DNA from: DASWDH01 sp035318505 | GTDB lineage: Bacteria; Myxococcota_A; Polyangia; Polyangiales; Polyangiaceae | Reading direction: 5' to 3' | Assembly (NCBI GenBank): GCA_035318505.1 | Contig: DATHEQ010000382.1 | Location: forward strand, 70,227 to 134,226 | DNA: 64,000 bases | Shown here: positions 63,098 through 64,000 of the stretch, one piece after another | How positions within the stretch are numbered: the first letter of the stretch is position 1 | Layout: every line of letters begins with the position of its first letter | Made by a program: the position numbers and the translations under genes | The notes under the pieces: generated by a model | The model's database searches: none | What the model was told of the DNA's origin: nothing | Seen by the model: the letters and a program-made list of their open reading frames with translations, nothing else

Positions 63098-63553
63098 ATG
63101 CCCAAAGCCATCCCCGACGGTTACCACGCCGTCACGCCGTACCTGACGTTCCGCGATGCCGCCAAGGCGATCGAGTTTTACAAGCAAGCGCTCGGCGCCA
63201 AGGAGGTCGTGCGCATGCCGATGCCGGGCGGGAAAATCGGTCACGCCGAGCTGAAGATCGGCGACTCCATGGTCATGCTCGCCGATGAAGCGCCGGAGTT
63301 CGGCAACAAGAGCGCCAAAACGATCGGCGGCTCGCCCATCGGTCTGTGTCTCTACACCGACAATGTCGAAGCGGTCGCCGCCAAGTTCTGCAAGGCGGGC
63401 GGCAAAGTGGTGAAGGCGATCGAGCTGCAGTTTTACGGCGATCGATCGGGCCAGTTCGAGGACCCCGAGGGGTACAAGTGGACCCTTGCCCAGCACGTCG
63501 AAGACGTCTCCCCCGAGGAGATGGAAAAGCGGATGGCCAAGATGGGCGGTTGA
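63098..63553 (+). CDS. PhnB-like VOC family protein
   Basis: The protein has 151 residues: DGYHAVTPYLTFRDAAKAIEFYKQALGAKEV, KIGHAELKIGDSMVMLADE, then GQFEDPEGYKWTLAQHVEDVSPEEM. This layout is typical of PhnB/DUF1428-like VOC proteins, which are often annotated as glyoxalases. AAGGAGGAACC precedes the ATG. It is divergent from the SNF2 gene with a 105-nt spacer. No biochemical role is certain. Confidence 0.93.
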   Translation: MPKAIPDGYHAVTPYLTFRDAAKAIEFYKQALGAKEVVRMPMPGGKIGHAELKIGDSMVMLADEAPEFGNKSAKTIGGSPIGLCLYTDNVEAVAAKFCKAGGKVVKAIELQFYGDRSGQFEDPEGYKWTLAQHVEDVSPEEMEKRMAKMGG

Positions 63554-64000
63554 CCGCCTTCGCCCGCCGAAAACGTCCCCAACAGTGAGCGCGCCACCCG
63601 AGCGGAAGCATGCTGACGGTTCGCCGGCGGAGGACCGGCGCGCCGCCATTCACTTGGGCACATTTGCCGCGAAGGACCGAGCCGACATGCCGGCCCCCTT
63701 CCAGCCCGTCTCGTGGCGGCCCCTCGGGGCCGGCGTGTACCCCCCCGGCGCCTGTCGTCGAACCGAAGTCAGAAGGGGACCCTGCAGTGGAAGCTTGCGA
63801 ATTTCCACACTCCAGCTACCTTGACTGACCTCACGACTCTGTTGACCGCGTACGACGACGACACTTTCTCGATTCTCGGGATCACGTATCTCGCGATGTG
63901 GCTACGACGCGTGGGCGCGGAACATCACCGCGGCCCCTCCCCGATCCGACGGCGGCTGATTGGACGGCAGGGTTCTGATTCTCTCCGAGCCGCGAATGGA
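63554..64000. other. Terminal 447 nt without a confident gene
   Basis: Short frames here have no domain or good ribosome site. One plus-strand frame from TTG at 63821 is open to the window end (60 codons, ending in a basic stretch), so a gene running off the edge cannot be excluded. I see no other feature. Confidence 0.4.

Noticed and set aside
63610..63828. 72-residue plus-strand frame near the right edge
   Set aside because: Pro/Arg-rich composition typical of a chance frame in GC-rich DNA, no ribosome site and no family resemblance.

Overview
This is a strongly GC-rich chromosomal window of about 60 genes. It has Ser/Thr protein kinases with Pro/Ala-rich tails, an FHA-domain sigma54 activator, a HEAT-like kinase, an Asp-rich lipoprotein, several VOC and SNF2 proteins, and many translationally coupled two-component genes. 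This mix points to Myxococcota, probably the Polyangia/Polyangiales side; that assignment is an inference from gene style, not from a marker gene. I see no rRNA, tRNA, CRISPR array, prophage or insertion sequence.

Layout. 1-6.1 kb holds a partial ECF42-type sigma factor at the left edge, a DnaQ-like/GIY-YIG nuclease fusion, and an ECF42 stress locus (DGPF/YCII protein, ECF42 sigma, GST, then DoxX). The DGPF operon and doxX are each preceded by the same bipartite promoter, TGTCGA, 17 nt, CGTC or CGAC. 6.1-14.6 kb holds a beta-carbonic anhydrase, a YadGH-like ABC exporter, an aldo/keto reductase, a His-motif membrane protein, an APC permease, and a non-RD Ser/Thr kinase overlapping a bacterioferritin. 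14.7-22.1 kb is a tightly coupled signalling operon: NtrC-type activator, CHASE3-GAF hybrid kinase with three receivers, CheR, CheB, REC-histidine kinase. It has no receptor, CheA or CheW. 22.2-24.6 kb holds small stress or membrane genes (CsbD and unknowns).

24.8-27.4 kb holds thiolase, TetR and a Fno-like reductase. 27.6-33.0 kb is a possible phospho-signalling cassette: Hsp70-like ATPase, HEAT-like Ser/Thr kinase, FHA protein. 33.1-40.2 kb holds a LytS/LytTR pair, a FadL-like porin, an L,D-transpeptidase-like protein, VOC proteins and an isolated MotAB-like stator. 40.4-49.5 kb holds a SWIM-SNF2 helicase, AraC and VOC genes and a DNA-repair island (alkyltransferase, ATP-dependent ligase, LigD-type polymerase domain, PolX). 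49.7-55.6 kb holds a lipoprotein and a kinase/TPR/Cys-rich operon divergent from the FHA-sigma54 activator. 55.9-63.6 kb holds a DEAD-box helicase with a DbpA-like C-terminus, a three-domain DsbA protein, a second SNF2 helicase and a PhnB-like protein. The last 450 bases hold no confident gene.

How the parts fit. Stress sensing and signalling dominate: two ECF42 factors, three Ser/Thr kinases, two FHA proteins, two sigma54 activators and three histidine kinases. The most unusual items are the triple DsbA fusion with a Ser-substituted central active site, the Hsp70/HEAT-kinase/FHA triad, the paired ECF42 promoters that link doxX to the DGPF locus, and the nuclease fusion with altered DEDD residues.
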